A DNA stretch of 13,667 nucleotides, taken from Flavobacterium psychrophilum. GTDB taxonomy: Bacteria > Bacteroidota > Bacteroidia > Flavobacteriales > Flavobacteriaceae. The stretch spans positions 1 to 13,667 of the forward strand of contig QFQM01000117.1 in NCBI GenBank assembly GCA_003243255.1, written 5' to 3'. Made by a program: the position numbers and the translations under genes. Below are positions 1 to 7,417 of this stretch, one piece after another (position 1 is the stretch's first letter; every line of letters begins with the position of its first letter). The notes beneath the pieces are model-generated. The model was not told where the DNA came from and did not search any database. It saw only the letters and a list, made by a program, of their open reading frames with translations.

Positions 1-398
1 AAATTATTTACTTTCTCAAGAATGAATGAACTGATCTCGAACCGTGTATAATTCGGCTCGACGGTTTCTTCGAGCATGTGGACATCAAGAAGGTCGGTGA
101 TCAGGTCAAGGCCGGAACGCGTAGCATCTTTTATCATACCGAGATATGTTTTCTGCGCCGCGTTGAGCTCGCCTTCCATTTCCATAATATCGGCGAGTCC
201 TCTGATTCTGTTAATAGGAGATTTTAAGTCGTGGGCAACAATACCCATCAATGTATCCTTCTCGTGGTTGAGATCCGACAACTGATGATTGTGCCTTGAA
301 AGCTTCTCATTCTGGTCAATGATCTCCTGGCGCTGGTTCTGAATAAAGTGATTCTGTTGTCCGAGTTTCTGATTTATCTCGTTCCTTTTTTTCAGGTT
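1..398 (-). CDS. Sensor histidine kinase, internal fragment (both ends missing)
   Basis: The minus strand is open throughout and encodes the dimerisation and phosphoacceptor part of a two-component sensor kinase. A Gln/Asn/Glu-rich coiled coil (starting LKKRNEINQKLGQQ) leads into an H-box reading GIVAHDLKSPINRIRGL. The His codon at 231-233 is the expected autophosphorylation site, followed by the second HisKA helix (AQKTYLGMIKDATRSGLDL). The HATPase domain would lie beyond position 1 and is not visible. The 5' side, which should hold a membrane or sensor region, is cut at about 384-398, where the sequence becomes a FecR gene on the other strand. Residues YWRN just before LKKRN could be genuine kinase sequence or chance reading of FecR DNA, so the exact end is uncertain. 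In this family the domain autophosphorylates and passes phosphate to a response regulator, but no partner is visible here. Family assignment is firm; signal and target are unknown. Confidence 0.85.
384..398. other. Breakpoint joining kinase and FecR fragments
   Basis: Left of about 384 the DNA codes for kinase on the minus strand; right of about 398 it codes for FecR on the plus strand. Both proteins are cut on their N-terminal side, and the overlap (CCTTTTTTTCAG and neighbours) can be read as FFQV in FecR or LKKR in the kinase. This looks like a microhomology join in inverted orientation. It may be a true inversion or deletion in the genome or an assembly or library chimera; the sequence alone cannot decide. 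Confidence 0.7.
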
Positions 399-890
399 TC
401 TCCAATAGCCAATAAACCTTTCAAGGTGGCTATAGAGACTCCGGAAGGAAATGAAGGGAATGTGGAAGTGCTGGGAACGCAATTTAATATACATGCTTAT
501 ACAGAGGACGGAGGGGTTAAAACCACTCTCCAGGAAGGCTCTGTAAAGCTTACGACCAAGGCTTCCAACAAGCAGGTTTTAAAACCGAACCAAGAAGCAA
601 CGGTAGATAAAAGTGGAAAGATAATCGGTGTGAAGAAAGTAGATATCGCCGCCAGTCTGGCCTGGAAAAACGGGGAATTTAATCTTGAACAAGATGTAAA
701 GTCTCTGATGCAGGACATCGGCCGGTGGTACAACGTAAAGATCGAGTATGCTGGCAAAGTACCAAGCGGATCGTCATTAAACGGTCAAATACCTCGCGAT
801 CTTCCGGTTAAAGAGGTGTTAGACATACTAAAAAAGTACGGAATAGAAGGTCAGCTAAATGAAAAGGCGCGAAAGATAGTGGTTATATAG
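387..890 (+). CDS. FecR family anti-sigma factor, 5'-truncated (C-terminal half)
   Basis: The frame reads FFQVSPIANKPFKV, then VEVLGTQFNIHAY, then TTLQEGSVKL, the standard order of the periplasmic FecR domain. It continues to a C-terminal STN-contacting region (WKNGEFNLEQDVKSLMQDIGRWYNVKIEY) of the type seen in Bacteroidota FecR proteins. The family is an inner-membrane anti-sigma factor that holds an ECF sigma factor and releases it when a TonB-dependent receptor carrying an STN domain signals substrate. The intact protein is usually about 300-400 residues; only about 167 are present, so the cytoplasmic sigma-binding part and the transmembrane segment are missing. An in-frame GTG at 348 opens the frame but lies inside antisense kinase sequence, so it is not a believable start. 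The downstream STN-bearing susC is the expected partner. As it stands the gene is broken or mis-assembled. Confidence 0.88.
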   Translation, partial: FFQVSPIANKPFKVAIETPEGNEGNVEVLGTQFNIHAYTEDGGVKTTLQEGSVKLTTKASNKQVLKPNQEATVDKSGKIIGVKKVDIAASLAWKNGEFNLEQDVKSLMQDIGRWYNVKIEYAGKVPSGSSLNGQIPRDLPVKEVLDILKKYGIEGQLNEKARKIVVI

Positions 891-987
891 ATTGTAATCC
901 GGTCTTAGTCAAAGAGTTAATTAAAAGGTCACTTTAAAAATATTAGGAAAAACAGATTTCCCATTAATCATTAGACCAATCCACCTG

Positions 988-1023
988 TGCTGCATGATGT
1001 ATAAAACATGCAGCAATCTTTTT
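988..1023 (+). terminator. Intrinsic terminator after fecR
   Basis: A 9-bp perfect stem (TGCTGCATG at 988-996 with CATGCAGCA at 1007-1015) encloses a 10-base AT-rich loop and is followed by ATCTTTTT. It begins 97 bases after the FecR stop and should end the fecR transcript before susC. Confidence 0.65.
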
Positions 1024-1074
1024 GAACTGCGAACCAAGAGTTATATTTGCTCATGGTTCGCAGTTCTTCTTTTA
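1024..1074 (+). terminator. Second hairpin with T-rich tail, directly abutting the first
   Basis: A perfect 12-bp inverted repeat (GAACTGCGAACC at 1024-1035, GGTTCGCAGTTC at 1055-1066) has a 19-base interval that can add a GAG/CTC pairing, and is followed by TTCTTTT. It starts at the base after the T-run of the first hairpin. It may be a back-up terminator or a structured element upstream of susC. The predicted susC promoter lies downstream of it, so it is probably not in the susC mRNA. Confidence 0.5.
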
Positions 1075-1091
1075 TATCCCTGTGAAAAACC

Positions 1092-1120
1092 TTTGCCTGG
1101 CAACACGGGGATGTATGTTT
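1092..1120 (+). promoter_or_regulatory. Candidate Bacteroidota-type promoter for susC
   Basis: TTTG at 1092-1095 and TATGTTT at 1114-1120 are separated by 18 bases, close to the Bacteroidota housekeeping consensus TTTG / TAnnTTTG (final G is C here). Transcription would begin near 1127, giving a leader of roughly 35 bases before the GTG at 1161. The box pair matches the candidate upstream of the SET gene in sequence and spacing. The element is identified by eye; an ECF-sigma promoter in the same region cannot be excluded. Confidence 0.4.
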
Positions 1121-1160
1121 CCTAAGCGGGGAGACAGGTAACCATAACAACTGGGCATAA

Positions 1161-4100
1161 GTGAAAAGAACCATCTACTTACTGGTAGCCATTACTTGCT
1201 TGCTGATGAGCCTCCCCGGATTAGCTCAACGGATTACTATTTCCCAAAAGAACGCCCCTCTTCGAACTATTTTTACAAGCATCAAAGAACAAACGGGTAT
1301 TTCCGTCATCTACGAAACGCCGCTTCTCAGAAATGCAAACAGGGTAACGCTTCAGATCAACGATCTTCCATTACAAGATGCACTGAAGCTGATCTTTGAA
1401 CATCAGCCCATCCGGTATGAATATACTCCTGGCAGCAAAGTTATTTTGTTATTTCCTGCACCACTGACTTCTATACAATCGCCCACCCAATCGGCAGCAC
1501 CAACTGGAAAAATAAATATCAAAGGGAGGGTTACTACAGTGTCGGGCGAGCCTGTGGCGAGTGCGACGGTCTATTCCAAGATAAGTAAGCAGGTGATCAC
1601 CACTGATGCAAACGGGAACTTTTCCCTGAATGATGTATTCAGTAATGAACAGCTTATCGTAAGTTATGTTAGCTACGAAACCGGTATCATTGACATCAAT
1701 GGTAATAAAGAGCTACACATTACTCTGCAGCCGCAGGTCAAGGAACTATCAGAAGTGGTAATCTCTACCGGGTATCAAAAGCAGTCAATAGAGAAGCTTA
1801 CTGGCTCTTTCAGTAAAGTGAACCAAGAATTATTGAATCGGCGGGTATCCACTACAGTGTTAGATCGGCTCGATGGAGTGACGAGTAGTGTGTTGTTTAA
1901 TAAGAATTTGCCGAACAGCATTCAAAACCCTTCAAACATAAGTATTCGTGGCCGTAGCACCATTCATGCCTATGCCGAACCTCTCATTATTTTGGATAAT
2001 TTTCCTTACACAGGGGATGTAAATAATATTAATCCCAATGACGTTGAAAGTATCACCATATTAAAAGATGCTGCCGCAGCTTCTATGTGGGGGGCATATT
2101 CTGCCAATGGAGTGATTGTTATTACTACAAAGAGTGGCAAATACAATCAAGCTATTAAATTATCTGTTAATTCCAATATTACGATAGGAGGAAAGCCGGA
2201 TCTATATTATGAACCAACATTAACCTCGAGTGAGTATATTGATGTTGAACGTTTCTTGTTTGATAATGGATATTATACCAATCGGGAAAATGATCCCCGG
2301 CAACTCGCATTATCCCCGGCTGTAGAGATTATGATAAAAGAACGAAACCAAACATTGTCTTCATCACAAGCCACTGCTTTACTCAATGATCTACGAAAAC
2401 AAGATGTGCGCAGGGACAAAGAAAATTACTTTTATCGCAAAAGTATAAACCAACAATACTCCATTAGCGCCAGTGGTGGTGGTATTTATAATCAATATTA
2501 CTTTTCTGCCGGCTATGACAAAAACCTGAGCAGTCAAGTGGGGAATCAATATGATCGAGTTACCCTTAATGCCAATAACACTTACGCATTATTAAGCCGG
2601 AAACTGGAGTTGACCACCGGTATTATCTTTTCTTCGAGCCAAGTTAAGCAGACGCCCCCTCTACTACTCTTATCTCCCTATGCCAGTCTGGTAGATGCCA
2701 ACGGACAAGCACTGCCTGTAAATTACGGCATGAGACAACCCTATATCGATACGGCAGGTAATGGCCGTTTATTAGATTGGAATCTTAGACCGCTGGATGA
2801 ATTACGTCTATCCAATAATAGAACTACGCTCACAGATTATCGCATAAATACCGGGCTGAAATACACTATACTGAAAGGCCTTTCCGCTAACATTCTTTAC
2901 CAATATAATAGAGGCTTTTCAGAACAACGGAATCTACAAGGTTTCGAAACCTATTTCACCCGGAACCTTATTAATCAATACACACAAATTAATGGCGATT
3001 CACTTATCACGCCGGTGCCCTACGGTAGCATACTTGATAAAGTGAATCAGACTTATCAAGCTCATAATATACGCGTGCAAGCAGAATATAATTATACTTG
3101 GAGCCCCACACATACTTTTAATATATTCGCTGGCGCTGAGCTAAGAAGCCTAATCAACCAGATAAGTACTAGCCGCTTGTATGGATATGATCCTGAACGT
3201 CAAACCAGCCTTCCTGTTGATTACTTGACAGGCTTTCCACTATATCATACCCCATTTTATTTATTTAAAGTTCCTAATATTGATAAGAACCGTCGTACCA
3301 CGGATCGGTACATTTCTTATTTTGTCAATGCCGCGTATACAATCAAAAAACGATATACAATATCAATAAGTTCCCGCAAGGATGAATCCAATATTTTTGG
3401 TGTAAAAACTAACCAAAAAGGCATTCCACTCTGGAGCGCTGGTGCCAGTTGGGAATTAAGTAAAGAATCATTTTACCAACAGGGTAATTGGCTTCCCTAT
3501 TTGCGATTTCGGATCACCCATGGATATAATGGAAATGTTGATAGAAGCGTATCAGCTTTCACTACAGCAAGTATGCTTGGAATGAATAACTATGGTGCAT
3601 TACCAGGCAGTATTATCAATCCACCTAATCCTGCGCTACGTTGGGAGAGGATACAAATGACTAATATCGGTATTGATTTTACTAGTATTAATGGTATAAT
3701 CAGTGGTAGCCTCGAATATTATCATCGAAGAGCAGAAGACCTTATTGGCAGCAGTCCCCTCGATCCTACAACCGGCAACGCTAACTTTCGCGGCAATACA
3801 GCCAATATGAAAGGCAATGGCGTAGACATAACTATAAATACGCAAAACATCAATAAGAAGTATTTCAAGTGGATAAGTACAATACTGTTTAGTTATACTC
3901 AAGATGAAGTAACCGATTACAAAGTACAACTTAGTGCTATTGGCTCTTATCTTAATCCTGACGAATTTAATCCATTAAAAGGTAGACCTCTTTATTCAGT
4001 ATATAGTTTACAATGGATGGGACTTGACCCTATTACTGGCGATCCGCAAGGATTATTGGATAATGAAGTAAGCAAGGATTATCGAGCAATACTCAATTCG

Positions 4101-4619
4101 ACAAATTTTAATGATCTCCAATATTACGGCCCCGCCAACCCGGTTTTATTTGGAAGCGTAAGGAATACAGTTGAGATAAAAAGATTTCAACTGTCCTTTA
4201 ATATTATGTATAAAGCAGGATATTATTTTAGGAGACCTACTATCAACTACAATGAATTATTAGATGGATATTGGGGGCATACTGATTACCTTAAACGTTG
4301 GCAAAAACCAGGAGATGAAGCCAAGACTTATATTCCCTCTATGCGATATCCCAATAATGAACAAAGAAATAATTTTTATACATTCTCCAACGTATTAGTA
4401 GAAAAAGGTGATCATATACGATTACAAGATATTCGATTGAGTTATAGCTTTAATAAACATAACATCAAAAGATTCCCAATGCAAGGTTTAGAGCTATATG
4501 TGTATGCAAATAATATAGGAATATTATGGAAAGCGAATAATCAGGACATAGACCCAGACTATATTAGTGGCATTCCAGCTCCACTATCCATTGCAGGCGG
4601 TGTAAAAATTGATTTTTAA
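1161..4619 (+). CDS. susC: SusC/RagA family TonB-linked outer membrane receptor with STN domain
   Basis: This 1152-residue protein is the outer-membrane import channel of a Sus-type pair, drawing energy from TonB to take up a glycan or peptide. Order visible: signal peptide (about 1-22, ending LPGLAQ); STN signalling domain (about 23-98); carboxypeptidase-regulatory-like beta-sandwich (about 118-193, GRVTTVSGEPVASATV); a TonB-box-like segment (ELSEVVISTGYQ, about 195-206); plug (about 209-325, with ISIRGRSTIHAYAEPLIILD and ESITILKDAAAASMWGAYSA); then the beta-barrel ending in a C-terminal Phe (VKIDF), typical for barrel insertion. The start is GTG: a stop codon lies immediately upstream in frame and the next ATG falls within the signal peptide. 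The STN domain implies signalling to a FecR protein, and fecR is next door. susD begins 1 base after the stop, so the two are translationally coupled. The imported substrate cannot be deduced. Confidence 0.95.
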   Translation: MKRTIYLLVAITCLLMSLPGLAQRITISQKNAPLRTIFTSIKEQTGISVIYETPLLRNANRVTLQINDLPLQDALKLIFEHQPIRYEYTPGSKVILLFPAPLTSIQSPTQSAAPTGKINIKGRVTTVSGEPVASATVYSKISKQVITTDANGNFSLNDVFSNEQLIVSYVSYETGIIDINGNKELHITLQPQVKELSEVVISTGYQKQSIEKLTGSFSKVNQELLNRRVSTTVLDRLDGVTSSVLFNKNLPNSIQNPSNISIRGRSTIHAYAEPLIILDNFPYTGDVNNINPNDVESITILKDAAAASMWGAYSANGVIVITTKSGKYNQAIKLSVNSNITIGGKPDLYYEPTLTSSEYIDVERFLFDNGYYTNRENDPRQLALSPAVEIMIKERNQTLSSSQATALLNDLRKQDVRRDKENYFYRKSINQQYSISASGGGIYNQYYFSAGYDKNLSSQVGNQYDRVTLNANNTYALLSRKLELTTGIIFSSSQVKQTPPLLLLSPYASLVDANGQALPVNYGMRQPYIDTAGNGRLLDWNLRPLDELRLSNNRTTLTDYRINTGLKYTILKGLSANILYQYNRGFSEQRNLQGFETYFTRNLINQYTQINGDSLITPVPYGSILDKVNQTYQAHNIRVQAEYNYTWSPTHTFNIFAGAELRSLINQISTSRLYGYDPERQTSLPVDYLTGFPLYHTPFYLFKVPNIDKNRRTTDRYISYFVNAAYTIKKRYTISISSRKDESNIFGVKTNQKGIPLWSAGASWELSKESFYQQGNWLPYLRFRITHGYNGNVDRSVSAFTTASMLGMNNYGALPGSIINPPNPALRWERIQMTNIGIDFTSINGIISGSLEYYHRRAEDLIGSSPLDPTTGNANFRGNTANMKGNGVDITINTQNINKKYFKWISTILFSYTQDEVTDYKVQLSAIGSYLNPDEFNPLKGRPLYSVYSLQWMGLDPITGDPQGLLDNEVSKDYRAILNSTNFNDLQYYGPANPVLFGSVRNTVEIKRFQLSFNIMYKAGYYFRRPTINYNELLDGYWGHTDYLKRWQKPGDEAKTYIPSMRYPNNEQRNNFYTFSNVLVEKGDHIRLQDIRLSYSFNKHNIKRFPMQGLELYVYANNIGILWKANNQDIDPDYISGIPAPLSIAGGVKIDF

Positions 4620-4620
4620 A

Positions 4621-6012
4621 ATGGAAACAATTAACACTACATCTCCAAAATATCTGCTAATATTTTTTGCAGTCTTAGCATTTATTGTTGGCTGCAATAA
4701 AAAGGAGTTTCTTGAATCTAAGCCTAATTCGGAGCTTTTCATTCCAACTACACTTGATGATTTTCAATCTCTTTTAGACAATGATGCAGTAATGAATGAA
4801 ACACCGACATTGGGTGAACTATCAGCGGACAACTATTATATGCCATATTCCTACTGGCAGACACTCAATGCTAAAGAAAAAAATGCATATGCCTGGTATG
4901 CAGAAACTTTTGAAGGATTATCAGGTAATATTGCCGATTGGAACTCTCCCTATAAACAAGCATTTTATGCCAATGTAATATTAGATGGACTTAATAAATT
5001 GCCCATTACCGCAGGAAATTCAGACAGATGGAAAGCTATAAAAGGCGCTGCACTTTTTGCGCGTGCCCATGCTTTTTACCAAATAGCACAAATATTTGCT
5101 CCGGTATACACTTCTAACAGTATTGGAAACCAAGGTATTCCCCTAAGGCTTACTCCTGGTGTAGATGAAAAGTCTGTTCGCTCTACATTACCTGAAACCT
5201 ATAACAGAATCCTCGCCGATCTAGTAGATGCCAGTAGTTTACTGCCTGCAGAACTACCATTTAACAATAGAAATAGATCATCGAAACCAGCCGCTTTTGC
5301 TCTATTGGCCAGGGTGTACCTAAGCATGGACAATTATGCAGGAGCTAAATATAGTGCAGACAGTTGCCTAAAATTATACAATGCTTTAATAAAATATGAC
5401 ACGCTTAACCAAGGGGCTCCTTTGCCTTTCAACAAATTCAATACAGAAACTATTTACCAGAGTCAATTCATAACAGGTAATGTATTACGAGGTCTTTCTG
5501 TTCCTAACTGTATAGTAGATTCTAATCTTTATCGAAGCTATGCACCCAATGACCTGCGAAGCAGTATTTTTTTCCGAATACATACGACTACCGGTAATCT
5601 TATACCCAAAGGCAGTTATACCGGTACTAATCAGTTATTCACTGGCATAGCTACAGATGAAGTATACCTTATCCGGGCAGAATGCGAAGCAAGGCTTGGA
5701 AACATCCAAGCGGCAATGAATGATCTGAATAAGCTATTAATAACACGCTGGAAAGAAAATACCTTTGTTCCATTGTCTGCAAATAATTCAAATGAAGCTA
5801 TTCAAATTATTCTAACAGAGCGAAGAAAAGAGTTGCCTTTTCGGGGTCTACGATGGACTGATATCCGACGTTAAAATAAAGCAGGGGCTAATATAACCTT
5901 ACAACGCAAATTGGATCGAACCTACGAATTACAACCTAATGATCTCCGCTATACTTTATTGATACCACCTGATGTAATCAATCTAAGTGGGATACAGCAA
6001 AACCCTCGTTAG
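4621..6012 (+). pseudogene. susD: RagB/SusD family nutrient-binding lipoprotein interrupted by an in-frame stop
   Basis: The product is the surface lipoprotein that caps SusC and binds its substrate. ATG 4621 gives a lipoprotein signal (lipobox FIVGC, Cys at residue 25); a TTG at 4609 would overlap susC and is less likely. SusD hallmarks follow: ARAHAFYQIAQIFAP, a TPR-like LLARVYLSMDNYAGAKYSADSCL-type segment, DEVYLIRAECEARLGN, and ERRKELPFRGLRWTDIRR. At 5872 the frame meets TAA, yet without any shift it continues for 45 more codons (NKAGANITLQRKLD, then NDLRYTLLIPPDVINLSG, ending QQNPR) to TAG at 6010-6012. That is the standard SusD C-terminus, where DIRRLNK is expected, so one base change TTA to TAA explains it. 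The truncated product has 417 residues; the restored one has 463. It is either a recent nonsense mutation or a sequencing error. Confidence 0.88.
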
Positions 6013-6100
6013 TTTTTTAGTATATACCCAAGGCGTCTTTGACAACCTCTCGTAGCCAGCAGTAAACAGGCTTGTATTACCTTTTTCAACATATCTCAAT

Positions 6101-6126
6101 AAAAAGGTCCCGCTTTTGGCGGGACC
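6101..6126 (-). terminator. Strong intrinsic terminator for the minus-strand genes
   Basis: A perfect 8-bp GC-rich stem (GGTCCCGC at 6106-6113, GCGGGACC at 6119-6126) with a 5-base loop is flanked on the left by AAAAA at 6101-6105. Read on the minus strand the hairpin ends in TTTTTATT, a textbook terminator. On the plus strand no T-run follows. It therefore most likely ends transcription from the MauE/DUF6520-like genes, 264 bases past the latter's stop, and it sits between convergent units. Confidence 0.7.
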
Positions 6127-6154
6127 GCACTAATCAAATACCATTAACCATTAA

Positions 6155-6201
6155 ACCTTATCCTATGAAAACATAAATCTAAAACATTTTTCTGATAAGG
6201 T
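6155..6201 (+). repeat. Inverted repeat enclosing a three-codon ORF
   Basis: ACCTTATC at 6155-6162 pairs exactly with GATAAGGT at 6194-6201. The 31-base interval contains ATG AAA ACA TAA at 6165-6176, preceded by ATTAAACCTTATCCT, a spacing and sequence that resembles the start region of Bacteroidota genes. It may be the remnant of a lost gene start or a leader. No longer frame follows. Confidence 0.35.
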
Positions 6202-6249
6202 AAAAATTTGCAGATCAACATTTTGACTAACAACTGTTTAGAAAACTTA

Positions 6250-6264
6250 TTAATCATTGATTAA
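6250..6264. repeat. 15-bp perfect palindrome
   Basis: TTAATCA-T-TGATTAA is a perfect odd palindrome in an AT-rich non-coding stretch. It could be a regulator binding site, but it is distant from any known start and AT-rich palindromes arise easily by chance. Confidence 0.3.
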
Positions 6265-6390
6265 CATTCCTTTAGTTGCTAAACCGTTTTTTCAGGAAAT
6301 ACGAGATTTAGCACTAAAAATTGTTGTTGACCGCTTACTTAACATCCAAGGTGCTAACAAAAAGATGAGGAGTAATTGTTATATAAACAC

Positions 6391-6675
6391 TTATTTTTTA
6401 GCCCGACCAGTCCAATCATTATAGATTCCTGACCGACATGGCCAATACGTGTTGGGTTGTGTGTCAGGAAAAGGTTTATAAAATGTACATGTACTTGTAA
6501 TATCCTCATCACAGTCAAAGTTCAATCCAAATTCACCTGCAGGCGAATAAGTACTGCCGATCTTACGATACTGTTGTGTGTGTTCGCATTGAAAGCAACT
6601 CGGCCTGGTTGCAAAAGCACTGGCAAGGGCAGCGACGGCAGCCAATGCCATGATTGAAAATCTCCTTTTCTTCAT
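6391..6675 (-). CDS. Small exported Cys-containing protein, DUF6520-like
   Basis: This 94-residue protein begins MKKRRFSIMALAAVAALASA and ends its signal peptide at about residue 22 (AFA before TRP), so it is predicted to be exported across the inner membrane. The mature part has five Cys (27, 30, 55, 63, 80), including a CxxC (CFQC), and an aromatic-rich tail (STCTFYKPF, YWPCRSGIYND). The MKK start, short hydrophobic signal and AFAT junction fit the DUF6520-type small proteins common in Bacteroidota; the match is from memory of the family pattern and is moderate. It lies 109 bases downstream of a MauE-like membrane protein on the same strand, a pairing often seen in this phylum. That context suggests its cysteines may be a redox substrate or partner of the MauE-like protein, which is inference. 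Function is unknown. The ATG at 6675 is the only sensible start. Confidence 0.75.
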   Translation of the reverse strand: MKKRRFSIMALAAVAALASAFATRPSCFQCEHTQQYRKIGSTYSPAGEFGLNFDCDEDITSTCTFYKPFPDTQPNTYWPCRSGIYNDWTGRAKK

Positions 6676-6739
6676 AAATGGGTTTTAAGATAGATAGATA
6701 AATAAAAAATGCCTACTCTTTTATATAGGTTTTCGGCTT

Positions 6740-6769
6740 CTCCTGAATGTGTTTTTTCACTTTCAGGAG
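6740..6769 (-). repeat. Hairpin between the MauE-like and DUF6520-like genes
   Basis: CTCCTGAA at 6740-6747 pairs with TTCAGGAG at 6762-6769; after one mismatch GTG pairs with CAC around a six-base loop. It begins 15 bases after the MauE-like stop on the minus strand. No T-run follows in that direction, so it is more likely an mRNA stability or processing element, or partial attenuator, than a terminator. Confidence 0.5.
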
Positions 6770-6784
6770 CTATTGATTCTTTGT

Positions 6785-7213
6785 TTATGAAATGCTCGGG
6801 TTCGCCTCTCTTTTTTTGAGTAGGATTCCAGCAGTTGCCACCCCAACGAAGAAAAGGTTGAACACTAAATGCTGGCCCCAGGTTAGATTTTCGATTACGC
6901 CACCGCAAGCGCAGGGTCTTCTGCCAAACACATTGATCAATACAAGAAATGTATAGACAGTAAATAATAGCATAAGGATAAGTGAAGCGCGGAAGCCCAT
7001 AAGTTGTGTGCGCCCAAACATTAGCAACAATGAAATAATGATCTCTATGGCGGGGAGTGTCCAAACTATTATAGGCGTCAGCCAGTTTGGAAAAGGCTGA
7101 TTGTTCATCTGTCCGACAAACGTGTTGAAAGCAAGCCACTTGCTTACGCTCGTATATACAAAAAGAAGGATCAACAAGGATGATAGGATCTCAACTACGA
7201 TCTTACGTTTCAT
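6785..7213 (-). CDS. MauE/DoxX-family redox-associated membrane protein
   Basis: The 142-residue product starts MKRKIVVEILSSLLILLFVY and has four hydrophobic segments at about 6-22, 45-66, 72-95 and 112-131, the layout of the MauE/DoxX family. A CxC motif within RRPCACGG (Cys 101 and 103) precedes the last helix, followed by WGQHLVFNLFFV. The related CxCFG-type site in MauE-like proteins is associated with electron transfer or disulfide chemistry at the inner membrane. Although the frame is open further upstream, ATG 7213 is preferred because it gives a basic N-terminus directly before the first helix and the usual family length. The DUF6520-like gene follows on the same strand. There is no methylamine dehydrogenase in view, so the methylamine name should not be carried over. 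The family call is confident; the reaction and partner are unknown. Confidence 0.85.
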   Translation of the reverse strand: MKRKIVVEILSSLLILLFVYTSVSKWLAFNTFVGQMNNQPFPNWLTPIIVWTLPAIEIIISLLLMFGRTQLMGFRASLILMLLFTVYTFLVLINVFGRRPCACGGVIENLTWGQHLVFNLFFVGVATAGILLKKREANPSIS

Positions 7214-7417
7214 ATTGATTAGAAATAGATAACAATGCCGGTCCACAGGACATAACCCGTCCAGGATAATACACATATCGCAGCAAATCAGTTTGCGTGA
7301 TTTTAACAATCGTTGTGTCGGAAAGGTAAAATGGTGGGAAAAAGTGAACTAATGATAATGGGATGCCTTGGAAACAAATGTAACTAAAAAGGTTCCAGAT
7401 TGTATTGTTATACCAAT

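Larger units (their letters stand above)
6013..6390. other. Intergenic region between convergent susD and the DUF6520-like gene
   Basis: No coding sequence of convincing length is visible on either strand. The region is AT-rich and holds a minus-strand terminator, a leader-like motif around a three-codon ORF, a 15-bp palindrome at 6250, and a small hairpin TTTAG-TTG-CTAAA at 6271-6283 followed, after CCG, by T6, which could be a weak plus-strand terminator after susD. Confidence 0.6.

Noticed and set aside
76..285. Plus-strand 69-codon frame inside the kinase region
   Set aside because: It is the antisense of the HisKA coding sequence, which has recognisable H-box motifs.
348..386. GTG at 348 as the start of the FecR gene
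   Set aside because: The codons 348-383 are antisense to clear histidine kinase sequence; the true FecR start has been lost.
4609..4620. TTG start for SusD overlapping the end of susC
   Set aside because: ATG at 4621 gives a normal lipoprotein signal peptide and follows the susC stop by one base.
6672..7139. 155-codon minus-strand frame overlapping the MauE-like gene
   Set aside because: Different frame from the MauE-like protein, no hydrophobic or domain pattern; a shadow of that gene and its hairpin spacer.
6391..7213. Methylamine utilisation operon
   Set aside because: Only a MauE-like membrane protein is present; no methylamine dehydrogenase subunits or maturation genes are visible.
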